Assembly: GCA_016204695.1 (NCBI GenBank)
Contig: JACQKD010000008.1
Span: 1-33,177 of the forward strand
DNA from: Candidatus Kaiserbacteria bacterium
GTDB taxonomy: Bacteria; Patescibacteriota; Minisyncoccia; Phycocordibacterales; UBA918
DNA length: 33,177 nucleotides
Direction: 5' to 3'
Of the stretch, positions 1 to 7,757 are shown piece after piece. Position 1 is the first letter of the stretch. The number at the start of each line of letters is the position of its first letter. The translations under genes and the position numbers were made by a program. The notes under the pieces were generated by a model. The model saw nothing but the letters and a program-made list of their open reading frames with translations. It was not told the origin of the DNA and searched no databases.

Positions 1-1
1 C

Positions 2-610
2 TCACTCGGCTTTATCGCCCAGGAAGTGGAGGAGATCTTCCCGGAACTGGTGATTACCGATACCGCCGGATACAAGAATCTCGACTACAGCAAGCTCACG
101 GCGGTGCTCGCGAAAGCGGTGCAGGAGCTGTATGCGCAGGTTGAGGATTTGGCGGCGCAACTTGCGGCTATCGCGACGTGGTTTACCGACGGGAAATTCC
201 GAGTGCAATCGGATGTCTGCGTGGATGATGTATGCGTGACCAAGGAGCAATTCAAAGCGTTACTGCAAAATGGGGGCGGGACCGGTGAGGCAAGCGGTGG
301 CTCGTCTGCGACCAGTGCGGACAGCGGTACGTTCGACAGCGCTACGACCGAACCGGCATCCGGTGCGGACGCGGGCGACGTAAGTGCCGATACGGCGAGC
401 GAAAGTGATGCGGCAGTGAGCGGGGAAGGGACGGAAGCAACAACAGAGGCGGGGGCAGAGGCGGCTTCGGAAGCAGAGGTGGTCGTGGAAGAAGCTCCGG
501 CGCAGGCGGAGCCTGCGCCGGAGGAAAGTGCTGATACTCCCGATGCCGGTGCCGACGAGCCGACTTCCGCTCCGTCAGCTCCCGCAGAATCCGCGCCAGA
601 AGGTGGGTAA
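2..610 (+). CDS. C-terminal part of a peptidase S74 / endosialidase-chaperone-type surface protein with a long Ala/Glu/Ser/Thr/Gly-rich tail (5' truncated by window edge)
   Basis: Open frame from base 2 reads SLGFIAQEVEEIFPELV...YSKLTAVLAKAVQELYAQV, the typical S74 C-terminal motif; followed by DVCVDDVCVTKEQFKALL and a low-complexity tail. Confidence 0.75.
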   Translation, partial: SLGFIAQEVEEIFPELVITDTAGYKNLDYSKLTAVLAKAVQELYAQVEDLAAQLAAIATWFTDGKFRVQSDVCVDDVCVTKEQFKALLQNGGGTGEASGGSSATSADSGTFDSATTEPASGADAGDVSADTASESDAAVSGEGTEATTEAGAEAASEAEVVVEEAPAQAEPAPEESADTPDAGADEPTSAPSAPAESAPEGG

Positions 611-639
611 TACGGAATGCAATTGGCGATTGATTTATC

Positions 640-670
640 AAAACACCCCGCGCGAAGCGCGGGGTGTTTT
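640..670. terminator. Bidirectional Rho-independent terminator (copy A)
   Basis: AAAACACCCCGCGC-GAA-GCGCGGGGTGTTTT perfect 14-bp stem. Confidence 0.8.
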
Positions 671-714
671 GTATTGGAAACGGTGTGCTTATTTCACCTT
701 TGCAACAATGCGGT
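640..714. repeat. Direct repeat copy A: rplT 3'-end remnant plus terminator
   Basis: Aligns to 1388..1466 with few mismatches; minus-strand frame ends FDRIVAKVK* versus FNRVVAKVK* of rplT. Confidence 0.8.
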
Positions 715-775
715 CAAATCCTATACCAGAAGGCGCTTTTTCCCGTCTAGCCAGTCCTGTGCTACTATGCTCCGT

Positions 776-955
776 ATGAGTACTGCGACCAGACAGACCA
801 AAAAATTTATCATTAGTTTTCCACAACGCAAGAAGGCGACATTCTTTGAGCTTGCCCGGAAACAGGCGTTGAAGAAAAAAAACGGAAAACCCACACATCT
901 CTCTCGAGATATCGACAAAATCCTCTATGGGACCGAGCCAGTACATCGTCGATAG
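776..955 (+). CDS. Putative VapB-like antitoxin (59 aa)
   Basis: Small basic protein ending ...HLSRDIDKILYGTEPVHRR; overlaps the downstream PIN-domain gene; ATG at 776 in the 617..955 frame. Confidence 0.6.
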   Translation: MSTATRQTKKFIISFPQRKKATFFELARKQALKKKNGKPTHLSRDIDKILYGTEPVHRR

Positions 956-1313
956 TAGTGTGTTTGTTGCGTTCTATTCTGAAACTGACACGCACCATGC
1001 TGACGCGGCAACGTTTTTCGCTACGTTCAATGACGCAACGCTTATCGTTCATCCATATGTGATACAAGAGACAACGAGCGTGTTGTGTTACAAGCTTGGA
1101 TACAAAGCGGCTGTTCCTTTTCTGGAACACATACTGAAAGGGACGAATATCGTCATCCCACCGGTTGTGGTTGCGGATGATGTCAACAGCTTTCTTGGAC
1201 TGCAGAAAAAAGTTTCGCTTACCGACTCCACATTGATTCGACTGGCAAAGGAAATGCACGTCGAACTGGTTACCTTTGACAAGCAGATGCTTTCGCTTGC
1301 ACGGAAAGCGTGA
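927..1313 (+). CDS. PIN-domain ribonuclease toxin (VapC-like)
   Basis: YIVDSSVFVAFYSETDTHH... N-terminal Asp motif, ...LTDSTLIRLAKEMHVELVTFDKQM acidic C-terminal motif; overlaps preceding antitoxin ORF. Confidence 0.8.
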   Translation: MGPSQYIVDSSVFVAFYSETDTHHADAATFFATFNDATLIVHPYVIQETTSVLCYKLGYKAAVPFLEHILKGTNIVIPPVVVADDVNSFLGLQKKVSLTDSTLIRLAKEMHVELVTFDKQMLSLARKA

Positions 1314-1387
1314 TGAGTTCGGAACTCCCCTTGGAGCATCGGTCCGCACCATCCTAATACGAATTGGTAGTATGGTGTGGCTGGAAG

Positions 1388-1418
1388 AAAACGCCCCGCG
1401 CGAAGCGCGGGGCGTTTT
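1388..1418. terminator. Bidirectional Rho-independent terminator of rplT (copy B)
   Basis: AAAACGCCCCGCGC-GAA-GCGCGGGGCGTTTT perfect stem. Confidence 0.85.
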
Positions 1419-1466
1419 TGGTATTGGAGAAACGGTGTGCTTATTTCACCTTCGCGACAACGCGGT
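1388..1466. repeat. Direct repeat copy B: genuine rplT 3' end plus terminator
   Basis: Matches 640..714. Confidence 0.8.
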
Positions 1467-1785
1467 TGAAGGCCTCTGGACGGTCTTTTGCGAGAGTGGA
1501 GAGAATTTTGCGGTCGAGCTCCACGCGCTTTGTTTTGAGCAGGGCGATGAATGCGCTGTACCGGATGCCGTGCGCGCGGACGGCGGCGTTGAGCCGGGCG
1601 ATCCACAGTGTGCGAAAATCGCCTTTCTTGTCGCGCCGATGGTCAAAGGCGTGCAGATGCGCATGGTGAATCGCTTCGATCGCCGCGCGCTTTTTCTTCG
1701 AGCGGGCGAATCGATACCCCTTTACCTCGCCGAGAATATTCTTCCGACGTTTCGCGGCCATTACTCCTCCTTTTACTCGAGACAT
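1441..1785 (-). CDS. rplT: 50S ribosomal protein L20
   Basis: [38 protein letters not shown]...; adjacent to rpmI and infC. Confidence 0.95.
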   Translation of the reverse strand: MSRVKGGVMAAKRRKNILGEVKGYRFARSKKKRAAIEAIHHAHLHAFDHRRDKKGDFRTLWIARLNAAVRAHGIRYSAFIALLKTKRVELDRKILSTLAKDRPEAFNRVVAKVK

Positions 1786-1812
1786 ACGATGATTATTTTA
1801 GTGGGACAGTAA

Positions 1813-2004
1813 TTAGGCGCCGGTGTTCGGCAAAAAGCGGCGGGTGATGCGCTTGCCGAGGGTAATGCTGACGGCGCGTTTGCGCGCAAGCCGTTTCTGT
1901 CCGGACTGCTTGGCATTGAAATGGTTCTGACCCGGCTTGCGCGCGACGATCTTGCCGTTTTTGGTCACGCGGAGGCGTTTGGTGAATGATTTGTTTGTTT
2001 TCAT
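1813..2004 (-). CDS. rpmI: 50S ribosomal protein L35
   Basis: MKTNKSFTKRLRVTKNGKIVARKPGQNHFNAKQSGQKRLARKRAVSI..., 63 aa. Confidence 0.93.
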   Translation of the reverse strand: MKTNKSFTKRLRVTKNGKIVARKPGQNHFNAKQSGQKRLARKRAVSITLGKRITRRFLPNTGA

Positions 2005-2026
2005 CGTGATTGTGCCACTTCGGCGA

Positions 2027-2548
2027 TTATTTTGTACCGGCCTTCTCAAGCGTAGTGGAAAATCCTTTCGGACTGCGCTTGATTGCCTCGGCAATCTTGT
2101 AGTCGGCAGGGATAAGCTTTAAAAATCGTTCAAGCCGCTCTTTAAGAAATCCCTCTTCCATATACTTGTACCGCCCCCAGAGGAAGAGGTCAACCTTGAC
2201 GCGATGGCCTTCTGTAAGCCACTCGGCGGCCCGTTTTGCCTTGAGTCCGAGATCATGCTCGCCGGTGCCGATCTTGACCTGCAGACTCTTGGTCTCCGTC
2301 ACGTGTGACTTCGCCTTGACCTCCCGCGCTTTCTTCTGTTCAAGATACTGGAATTTGCCGAAGTCCATGATCTTGGCCACCGGAGGCTGGGCATTCGGCG
2401 ATATTTCAATAAGATCAAGGCCCGCGGCCTGCGCCGCCTTGAGCGCTTCGTCTCTCGCTATGACGCCCAAATTGGCGCCATCGGCGCCGATTACCCGCAA
2501 CTCCAGAGCCCTGATTGACTGATTGATTCGTGTCGTGGCTTTCAAAAT
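2027..2548 (-). CDS. infC: Translation initiation factor IF-3 (non-AUG start; exact start uncertain: AUA 2563, AUU 2548 or UUG 2545)
   Basis: TTRINQSIRALELRVIGADGANLGVIARDEALKAAQAAGLDLIEISPNAQPPVAKIMDFGKFQYLEQKK... canonical IF-3; no ATG/GTG near the expected start. Confidence 0.92.
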   Translation of the reverse strand: MLKATTRINQSIRALELRVIGADGANLGVIARDEALKAAQAAGLDLIEISPNAQPPVAKIMDFGKFQYLEQKKAREVKAKSHVTETKSLQVKIGTGEHDLGLKAKRAAEWLTEGHRVKVDLFLWGRYKYMEEGFLKERLERFLKLIPADYKIAEAIKRSPKGFSTTLEKAGTK

Positions 2549-2606
2549 ACTTCTGTGAAATATGTGCTCCCCGTTGTTTTTTGGGGAGAAGCTTTCTCCA
2601 AAGACC
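2549..2606 (-). promoter_or_regulatory. infC 5' leader with two competing hairpins involving the Shine-Dalgarno region
   Basis: Minus strand: TTTGGAGAAAGCTTCTCCCCAAAAAACAACGGGGAGCACATA; CTCCCC can pair with upstream GGAGAA or downstream SD GGGGAG. Confidence 0.5.
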
Positions 2607-2611
2607 AAAGG

Positions 2612-2640
2612 AATATACCACGCCGCCGGTAGTCTCGCAA
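2612..2640 (-). promoter_or_regulatory. Putative sigma70-type promoter of infC-rpmI-rplT
   Basis: Minus strand TTGCGA-17 bp-TATATT. Confidence 0.55.
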
Positions 2641-2879
2641 GAGTATAGTGCCGACGGATCGGGTACGCAGGAGGTATGAAAATGAGGGATTGTCCGTTCG
2701 AGCACAGAGCTTGCCGGACCCGCACGGGGTGACAAGTGCGATTAACGGCTTCATAATTACAGGCGTATCGATGTGTATGGATACTCGAAACGGCCCCGGT
2801 GCCGCCACGGCGGCGGGGAGAACAAGATCAGAAGGAGCAACAATCTCGCACGGAGGTATATCAGTAGCACAGTTGTCGC

Positions 2880-3164
2880 ATGGGAACAAAATATATCGTT
2901 GAATTTTACGGAGCGACCTGTCCGTATTGCCGCGAGATTGAGCCGGCAGTCGGCCGGCTGGAACGCGAAGACGGCGTGACGGTGGAACGGCTCGAAGTCT
3001 GGAACAACGCGGGGAACGCCGCACAGATGGAAGCGCTTGCCGACCTCTATGAAGCGGAGTGCGGAGGCGACATGGTCGTGCCGAGTTTTTACGATCCCGC
3101 AACCGCACGACTGATCTGCAACCCCGGCTCCTATGAGCGTCTGAAAACGTGGGCAAAGGAATAA
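2880..3164 (+). CDS. Thioredoxin/glutaredoxin-like protein with CPYC motif
   Basis: KYIVEFYGATCPYCREIEPAVGRLERE...DMVVPSFYDPATARLI. Confidence 0.8.
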   Translation: MGTKYIVEFYGATCPYCREIEPAVGRLEREDGVTVERLEVWNNAGNAAQMEALADLYEAECGGDMVVPSFYDPATARLICNPGSYERLKTWAKE

Positions 3165-3192
3165 TCGGGGATGGGGGGACGGACTTGGGGGA

Positions 3193-3243
3193 TGCACGAA
3201 AACACCAAAGGGCGGCGGAGCCGCCCTTTGGTGTTTTCGTGCA
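3193..3243. terminator. Bidirectional terminator, 24-bp perfect stem with GGA loop
   Basis: TGCACGAAAACACCAAAGGGCGGC-GGA-GCCGCCCTTTGGTGTTTTCGTGCA. Confidence 0.85.
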
Positions 3244-3257
3244 CTCACTCCTTTTTG

Positions 3258-4445
3258 TTATAACTCCACATCCACAATATCTTGTATAATCGAGTCCGTA
3301 TTTTCGTCGGAACGCTTATGTGCGTCCTCCTCCTTTTCTTTCCGGTCTTCTTTTTTATCGGTGTCGTGAGTCGGTTCCTCGTGTTCCGTCTCATCTTCGT
3401 CGTCTTCGGTAATACTTGAGAAATCAAGCTCTGCGCTGATGTCGATCGTCCGAGCGCTCGCGGCAAAAACAGACGTCTCCTTTGCGGAAAATGTCGCCTT
3501 TTCAGCGTCGCGGATCGCCTGCGCATATTGCTCTTCCTCGAAAGCGGTTTGGGCCGCCCGCAAGCGTTTCTCGGCGACATCAAGGCGAGTCTTCGCCTGC
3601 GCCACGAGGGTTGTCTGCGCATGTTCGTCGATGCGGTCGATCGCGCGGCGCGCCTCGGCCACCGACTTTTCCGCGGTGGCAAGATATGCGCGGGCGGTAT
3701 CCGCCATATCGGTCTCGACTTCCCGCGCTTCCTTGCGCGCTTCGGCCACACTGTGCCGCTGCTCTCGCAGTGAGGTGATGAATGAATCCAACACCCCGTC
3801 TTCTTTTTTCTTCTCGGGTGTCTTTTCGTCCGTATCGTCCGCCGCAGAGTGCGTTCCGAGCGCGGTGAGAATGTCGGCATGTGCGCGCAGGGATGCTTCT
3901 ATGTCGGTGCGCACGCTCGCCGCAGTGTCGCGCCGGCCGTTCCGGTCGAGTGTTTGGGTATCAAGAACGACCTTCTCGATGTTTGCCGCGATCTGTGTCC
4001 GCAGGGATGCTTCGGTGGTTGCGTCGAGTGTATTGCTGACGGCGAGTCGCTCCGCTTCGTCGATGCGTCGCAGTATGAGCTCCGTTTGCCACTCTATCGC
4101 CGCCTCGTCCGAGAACGAAAGAAGTCCGATGACACGCTCGTTTACCCGTGTCTTTACGGGATAGAGGATCATGCCGGGAACGGCTGATTCGGCCGCGTAG
4201 GAGATGCCGCCGGTGAGACTTCCTATGACCGCAAAGAGCGCAAGTGCGAATACATACCGGCGCGCGAAGGAGAGGTGAAATCCCGCGAATACCCGCCCGG
4301 GAGGCGCCTTTGCCCTGACGGGATGGAAGTCCGCATATGACGCAAGCGCCTGCCGCATACGTTCCCGCTCGGCTGTGGGGAGCGAGATGTCGTGCAGGCG
4401 CTCAAGCAATTCTTCCGGTGTTCTGTTGTGATCGTGTGTGTGCAT
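3258..4445 (-). CDS. DUF5667-like membrane-anchored regulator, probable anti-sigma-type partner of the adjacent ECF sigma factor
   Basis: N-terminal ~60 aa, TM RRYVFALALFAVIGSLTGGISYAAESAVPGMILYPVKTRVNERVIGLLSFSDEAAIEWQTELILRRIDEAERLA; follows the sigma gene with 7-bp spacing from ATG at 4445. Confidence 0.65.
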   Translation of the reverse strand: MHTHDHNRTPEELLERLHDISLPTAERERMRQALASYADFHPVRAKAPPGRVFAGFHLSFARRYVFALALFAVIGSLTGGISYAAESAVPGMILYPVKTRVNERVIGLLSFSDEAAIEWQTELILRRIDEAERLAVSNTLDATTEASLRTQIAANIEKVVLDTQTLDRNGRRDTAASVRTDIEASLRAHADILTALGTHSAADDTDEKTPEKKKEDGVLDSFITSLREQRHSVAEARKEAREVETDMADTARAYLATAEKSVAEARRAIDRIDEHAQTTLVAQAKTRLDVAEKRLRAAQTAFEEEQYAQAIRDAEKATFSAKETSVFAASARTIDISAELDFSSITEDDEDETEHEEPTHDTDKKEDRKEKEEDAHKRSDENTDSIIQDIVDVEL

Positions 4446-4452
4446 ACTGTTG

Positions 4453-4992
4453 TTAAAATGTATCTTTTTTCGGCTCAACCTTGGTATCCGATTCGGTATT
4501 CAATATCTGTCGGACTTTTTTTAGCGCACGGTCGATGCGCACAGACACCACGTTCGGGCTGACCCCGAGCGTCTCGGCGATATCTTTTGGTCCCAGTCCC
4601 TCGACGTACCGCAGGAGCAGTACGTGTTGGTGGTCGGCGGGAAGCCGGCGGATAGCTGACTGTATCTCGGCATATTGCGCCTCGTCTTCGGCGCTGCGCG
4701 TACCGGTGTCTTTGGGTTCAAATCTCGCCTCGGAAAGCGCGTCAAGCGAGACGCTCTTTTTCTTCCGGTACCAATCGATGACGAGGTGCTGGGCGATGGT
4801 GTAGAGGAAGGCGCGGGTATTCTTCATATCCTTCTGCTGTCGCAGAGCCTGCCAGTACCGGGCGAAGGTTTCCTGCGTGAGATCTTGCGCAAGTTCGACG
4901 TCCGATGTCTTGATGACGCAGAAGCGGTAAATCGCATCGCTGTATGATTCGAACGATTCTAAAAATGCCTGCTTCTGTCGTTCCTGACCCAT
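4453..4992 (-). CDS. ECF-type RNA polymerase sigma factor
   Basis: ELAQDLTQETFARYWQALRQ...TRAFLYTIAQHLVIDWYRKKK...LPADHQHVLLLRYVEGLGPKDIAETLGVSPNVVSVRIDRALKKVR. Confidence 0.9.
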   Translation of the reverse strand: MGQERQKQAFLESFESYSDAIYRFCVIKTSDVELAQDLTQETFARYWQALRQQKDMKNTRAFLYTIAQHLVIDWYRKKKSVSLDALSEARFEPKDTGTRSAEDEAQYAEIQSAIRRLPADHQHVLLLRYVEGLGPKDIAETLGVSPNVVSVRIDRALKKVRQILNTESDTKVEPKKDTF

Positions 4993-5034
4993 ACAACGTA
5001 TCTCACGTTCCAGTCTTACAGTATACTCTTTGAT

Positions 5035-5661
5035 ATGTTCGACTGGATACTCTCGGTGATCGAAGACGGCGGATATTTCGGCATCTTTTTTCTCATGGTG
5101 ATCGAGAATATTTTTCCGCCCCTTCCGTCGGAAGTGATCTTACCGCTTGCCGGGTTTGCCGCCGCGCGCGGCGATCTCAATGTCATCATCGTCGTTGTGG
5201 TCGCGGCCGCCGGGGCTGTTACCGGGTGTCTGCCATGGTATGTGCTCGGTCGCGTCTTCAGTATCGCGCGACTCAAGCATCTCTCTGCTCGGTACGGCCG
5301 TCTCGTGACTCTCTCGCCGGACGACATTGACACCGCCAAGGAGTGGTTCATTTGTCACGGGCAGTCGGTGGTGTTGTTCGGACGCTTACTGCCCACGATT
5401 CGCACATTGATTTCCATTCCCGCGGGTATGGCGCGCATGCCGCTCGGCTCGTTCCTCTCGTACTCGTATATCGGGAGCATGATATGGACGATTGCGCTTG
5501 TGCTTGTCGGGTACGCGCTCGAAAGCCAGTATGAGAAAGTGAGTCAGTATGTCAATCTCGCTTCCGACGGAATTGTCTTCTTTATCGTCGGTATTTATCT
5601 CTACCGGGTCGTCACTTTTCGTGCGAAGGACACGCATGGACAATTTGGGAAGAGTGTGTAG
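5035..5661 (+). CDS. DedA family (SNARE-associated) membrane protein
   Basis: GYFGIFFLMVIENIFPPLPSEVILPLAGFAAARG...FGRLLPTIRTLISIPAGMARM. Confidence 0.9.
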   Translation: MFDWILSVIEDGGYFGIFFLMVIENIFPPLPSEVILPLAGFAAARGDLNVIIVVVVAAAGAVTGCLPWYVLGRVFSIARLKHLSARYGRLVTLSPDDIDTAKEWFICHGQSVVLFGRLLPTIRTLISIPAGMARMPLGSFLSYSYIGSMIWTIALVLVGYALESQYEKVSQYVNLASDGIVFFIVGIYLYRVVTFRAKDTHGQFGKSV

Positions 5662-6217
5662 AGTTAATCTCGGCAAATCGTCCTCGCATCACATCAAGAT
5701 GTGGGAGAGCAAGATGGAAAAGAGGTCGGCGAAAGGGAATATGCCGCGAGTGCTGGCGCACTACGCAAAACAGTACGCTAAGATCTACCAGAGCATCCCT
5801 CGTGGAGGGATGACTGCGTCGGATTTGAACCGGGCCACGGGGAGGCCTATGTCCGCCTATCTTCCTGTCATGTGTCGGGAGGGGATCCTGCACCGGCGTC
5901 CTGTACATGGTCACCCGAGGTATGCCCGATATCATCGAGGGAAGCATAAAGTTCTCGTGGTGGCTAGCAGGAAAAGCCGAGGAGGGATAGTGGCGGATCT
6001 CAATAACCCGGCCCTCCTGCGGCAGGATAGCGTGGAAGCGCTGGCGACGAAGGAAGCGGCCTTGCGGACGAAGATAGGTACGGAGGCGTCGAAATTTGTA
6101 CGTGCCATCCGGCCGCATATGTTGAGGAGTGACTTCCTCTTTGACGTTGATGTAATGATTTCCCAAATCACCGACACGATCATGGGAACAATTCGGCCTG
6201 TTGGGGAAGATTCTTAG
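5636..6217 (+). CDS. Hypothetical protein, possible winged-helix-like N-terminal region
   Basis: MDNLGRVCRVNLGKSSSHHIKMWESKMEKRSAKGNMPRVLAHYAKQYAKIYQSIPRGGMTASDLNRATGRPMSAYLPVMCREGILHR...; no recognised family. Start uncertain, may be further downstream. Confidence 0.5.
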   Translation: MDNLGRVCRVNLGKSSSHHIKMWESKMEKRSAKGNMPRVLAHYAKQYAKIYQSIPRGGMTASDLNRATGRPMSAYLPVMCREGILHRRPVHGHPRYARYHRGKHKVLVVASRKSRGGIVADLNNPALLRQDSVEALATKEAALRTKIGTEASKFVRAIRPHMLRSDFLFDVDVMISQITDTIMGTIRPVGEDS

Positions 6218-6232
6218 TCCCGGTTTCCTGTA

Positions 6233-6264
6233 AAAGGTTGGCGTTTGCCTCGGCGCCAACCTTT
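6233..6264. terminator. Convergent bidirectional terminator
   Basis: AAAGGTTGGCG...CGCCAACCTTT between the + ORF ending 6217 and the - ORF ending 6271. Confidence 0.75.
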
Positions 6265-6270
6265 TGTGCG

Positions 6271-7746
6271 TTATATTGTTCGGGCACTTTTTTCCGTGGT
6301 ATCGAGCGTGATAGTTGTTCCCGACGGAATTGTCGCGACGGCATCCAGCATGCGCAAAATAGGAATGCCGTATTCGCGGGCGACGATGGCGACGTGCGAG
6401 AGCTCGCCGCCGCGCTCGCAGACGATGCCTTTGATCGAGCCGAAAAAGACGGTCAGCGACGGATCAAGATTTTCCGTTACCAGAATATCCACGACGGTGC
6501 CGTTTTCGAGATCTTGCATCGTGCCAGTCACTCCGGAGGCATGTCCGGGCGAGAGGGGGACTCCGGCGTAAGATGTGTCCGGTGACTGTGTCCGTCGTGT
6601 CGGATTGTGCGCCGGCTCTTCGTGCACCATGTCGTCCCATTGCACGTCTTTGATTTCTTCCGGCGGGGCGATTTCACGCATCGTCTCGTGTGCTTGTTGA
6701 GCCTTTCTCAATCGGGTGAAGGAAAGGGAGTCGGGTCGTTCAAGCACCGTCTCGATATCCGCGTACCAGACGGTGTTGTGCCAGCGAGCATCATGATCAA
6801 TCGTGAGGAGCGCCCGGCGCAATTCGTAGAGGTCCATAAGTAAGGCGGAATGCGCCTCTTCGCGCATTCGAGAAAAGAAATCGTAGAGCGAGAAAAACAG
6901 AGAGAGTTTCTGTCGTTCCCAAATGCTTTGGATGCGGTCGATCGTTGTTTCTCGCAGATCTCTGATACGGGCGCTGTCGGTGGCGGATGGCGCGCGAGCA
7001 ACCCGCGCTTGCATGCGCGCGAGGATCCGCGGGTCTTCTCCCCAGCGGGGTACGGACAATTCAAACTCTTCCAACGTGCGACACGAGAGGTTCGGCGGAG
7101 TGGAATCGGATGCCACCGGCGTGACGAGCGAGAGCCACTCATCTTCCGCAACGTGTCCGTGCAGGTGACTGCGGAGATAATCCGCGCATGTCTTTTGGTA
7201 CAGCGCGATGCGGAACAGAAGGGGTGCAGTGTGTTCGAGTATCCGATGAAGTATTTGTGCGGTCGTCTTATCTCTTTGAGATGTGTTTGTGGCGACGCGG
7301 GTATTTTTTCGGTAGAGGTAGTACATTTCCATATACATGCGCAGTGTGCCGAAATAGCGACGGATGCCGCCGGCGGCGAGTATGGAATCCTCGAGGTCTT
7401 TATTGATATACGGTCTTCCGAAAACGGATACGAGATAGCGGCGCGGGTCGAAACGAGGTACAGGTATGAAGTATTGCCGCAGTATTTTCCCCCACGGGCC
7501 GTCGGGAGCATATATCCGCCGGAGTACGGAAAGTGAAAGGGGAGTGATGTGTTGCAGGCCGTCAAGGAAGTCGCTCTTTGTCAGATGTGGCGCAGTGGGG
7601 CCGAACTCCTTTTCGAGTCGCGTAATTTCATCACGTACGATCTTATCCCTGTCTGTCGAGGAAGGGATATGTTGTGTGTCGCGCGCCGGAAGCGGCGAAA
7701 TCTGTTCGGCTTTGCCGCCGTGCGGTGTATAGTGAGCGGAAGTCAT
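6271..7746 (-). CDS. Protein with C-terminal PEP-utilizing-enzyme mobile (phosphohistidine swivelling) domain and unrecognised ~380-aa N-terminal region
   Basis: C-terminus GVPLSPGHASGVTGTMQDLE...ILVTENLDPSLTVFFGSIKGIVCERGGELSHVAIVAREYGIPILRMLDAVATIPSGTTITLD; ATG at 7746 chosen. Confidence 0.8.
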   Translation of the reverse strand: MTSAHYTPHGGKAEQISPLPARDTQHIPSSTDRDKIVRDEITRLEKEFGPTAPHLTKSDFLDGLQHITPLSLSVLRRIYAPDGPWGKILRQYFIPVPRFDPRRYLVSVFGRPYINKDLEDSILAAGGIRRYFGTLRMYMEMYYLYRKNTRVATNTSQRDKTTAQILHRILEHTAPLLFRIALYQKTCADYLRSHLHGHVAEDEWLSLVTPVASDSTPPNLSCRTLEEFELSVPRWGEDPRILARMQARVARAPSATDSARIRDLRETTIDRIQSIWERQKLSLFFSLYDFFSRMREEAHSALLMDLYELRRALLTIDHDARWHNTVWYADIETVLERPDSLSFTRLRKAQQAHETMREIAPPEEIKDVQWDDMVHEEPAHNPTRRTQSPDTSYAGVPLSPGHASGVTGTMQDLENGTVVDILVTENLDPSLTVFFGSIKGIVCERGGELSHVAIVAREYGIPILRMLDAVATIPSGTTITLDTTEKSARTI

Positions 7747-7757
7747 GTCGTCGTGGT

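Noticed and set aside
813-1606. Long minus-strand ORFs 813..1352 and 1088..1606 opposite the TA pair
   Set aside because: Antisense shadows of the well-supported PIN-domain gene and rplT region; no recognisable protein sequence.
2542-3248. Minus ORFs 2542..3156 and 2757..3248
   Set aside because: Antisense to the thioredoxin-like gene and the infC upstream region; Arg/Pro-rich composition, no family motif.
3439-4164. 241-aa plus-strand ORF antisense to the DUF5667-like gene
   Set aside because: Ser/Arg/Ala-rich shadow typical of GC-biased antisense frames; the minus-strand frame has clear TM and domain structure.
6708-7565. 285-aa alternative minus frame and the 6850..7536 plus frame
   Set aside because: Overlap the swivelling-domain protein; composition looks like out-of-frame translation.
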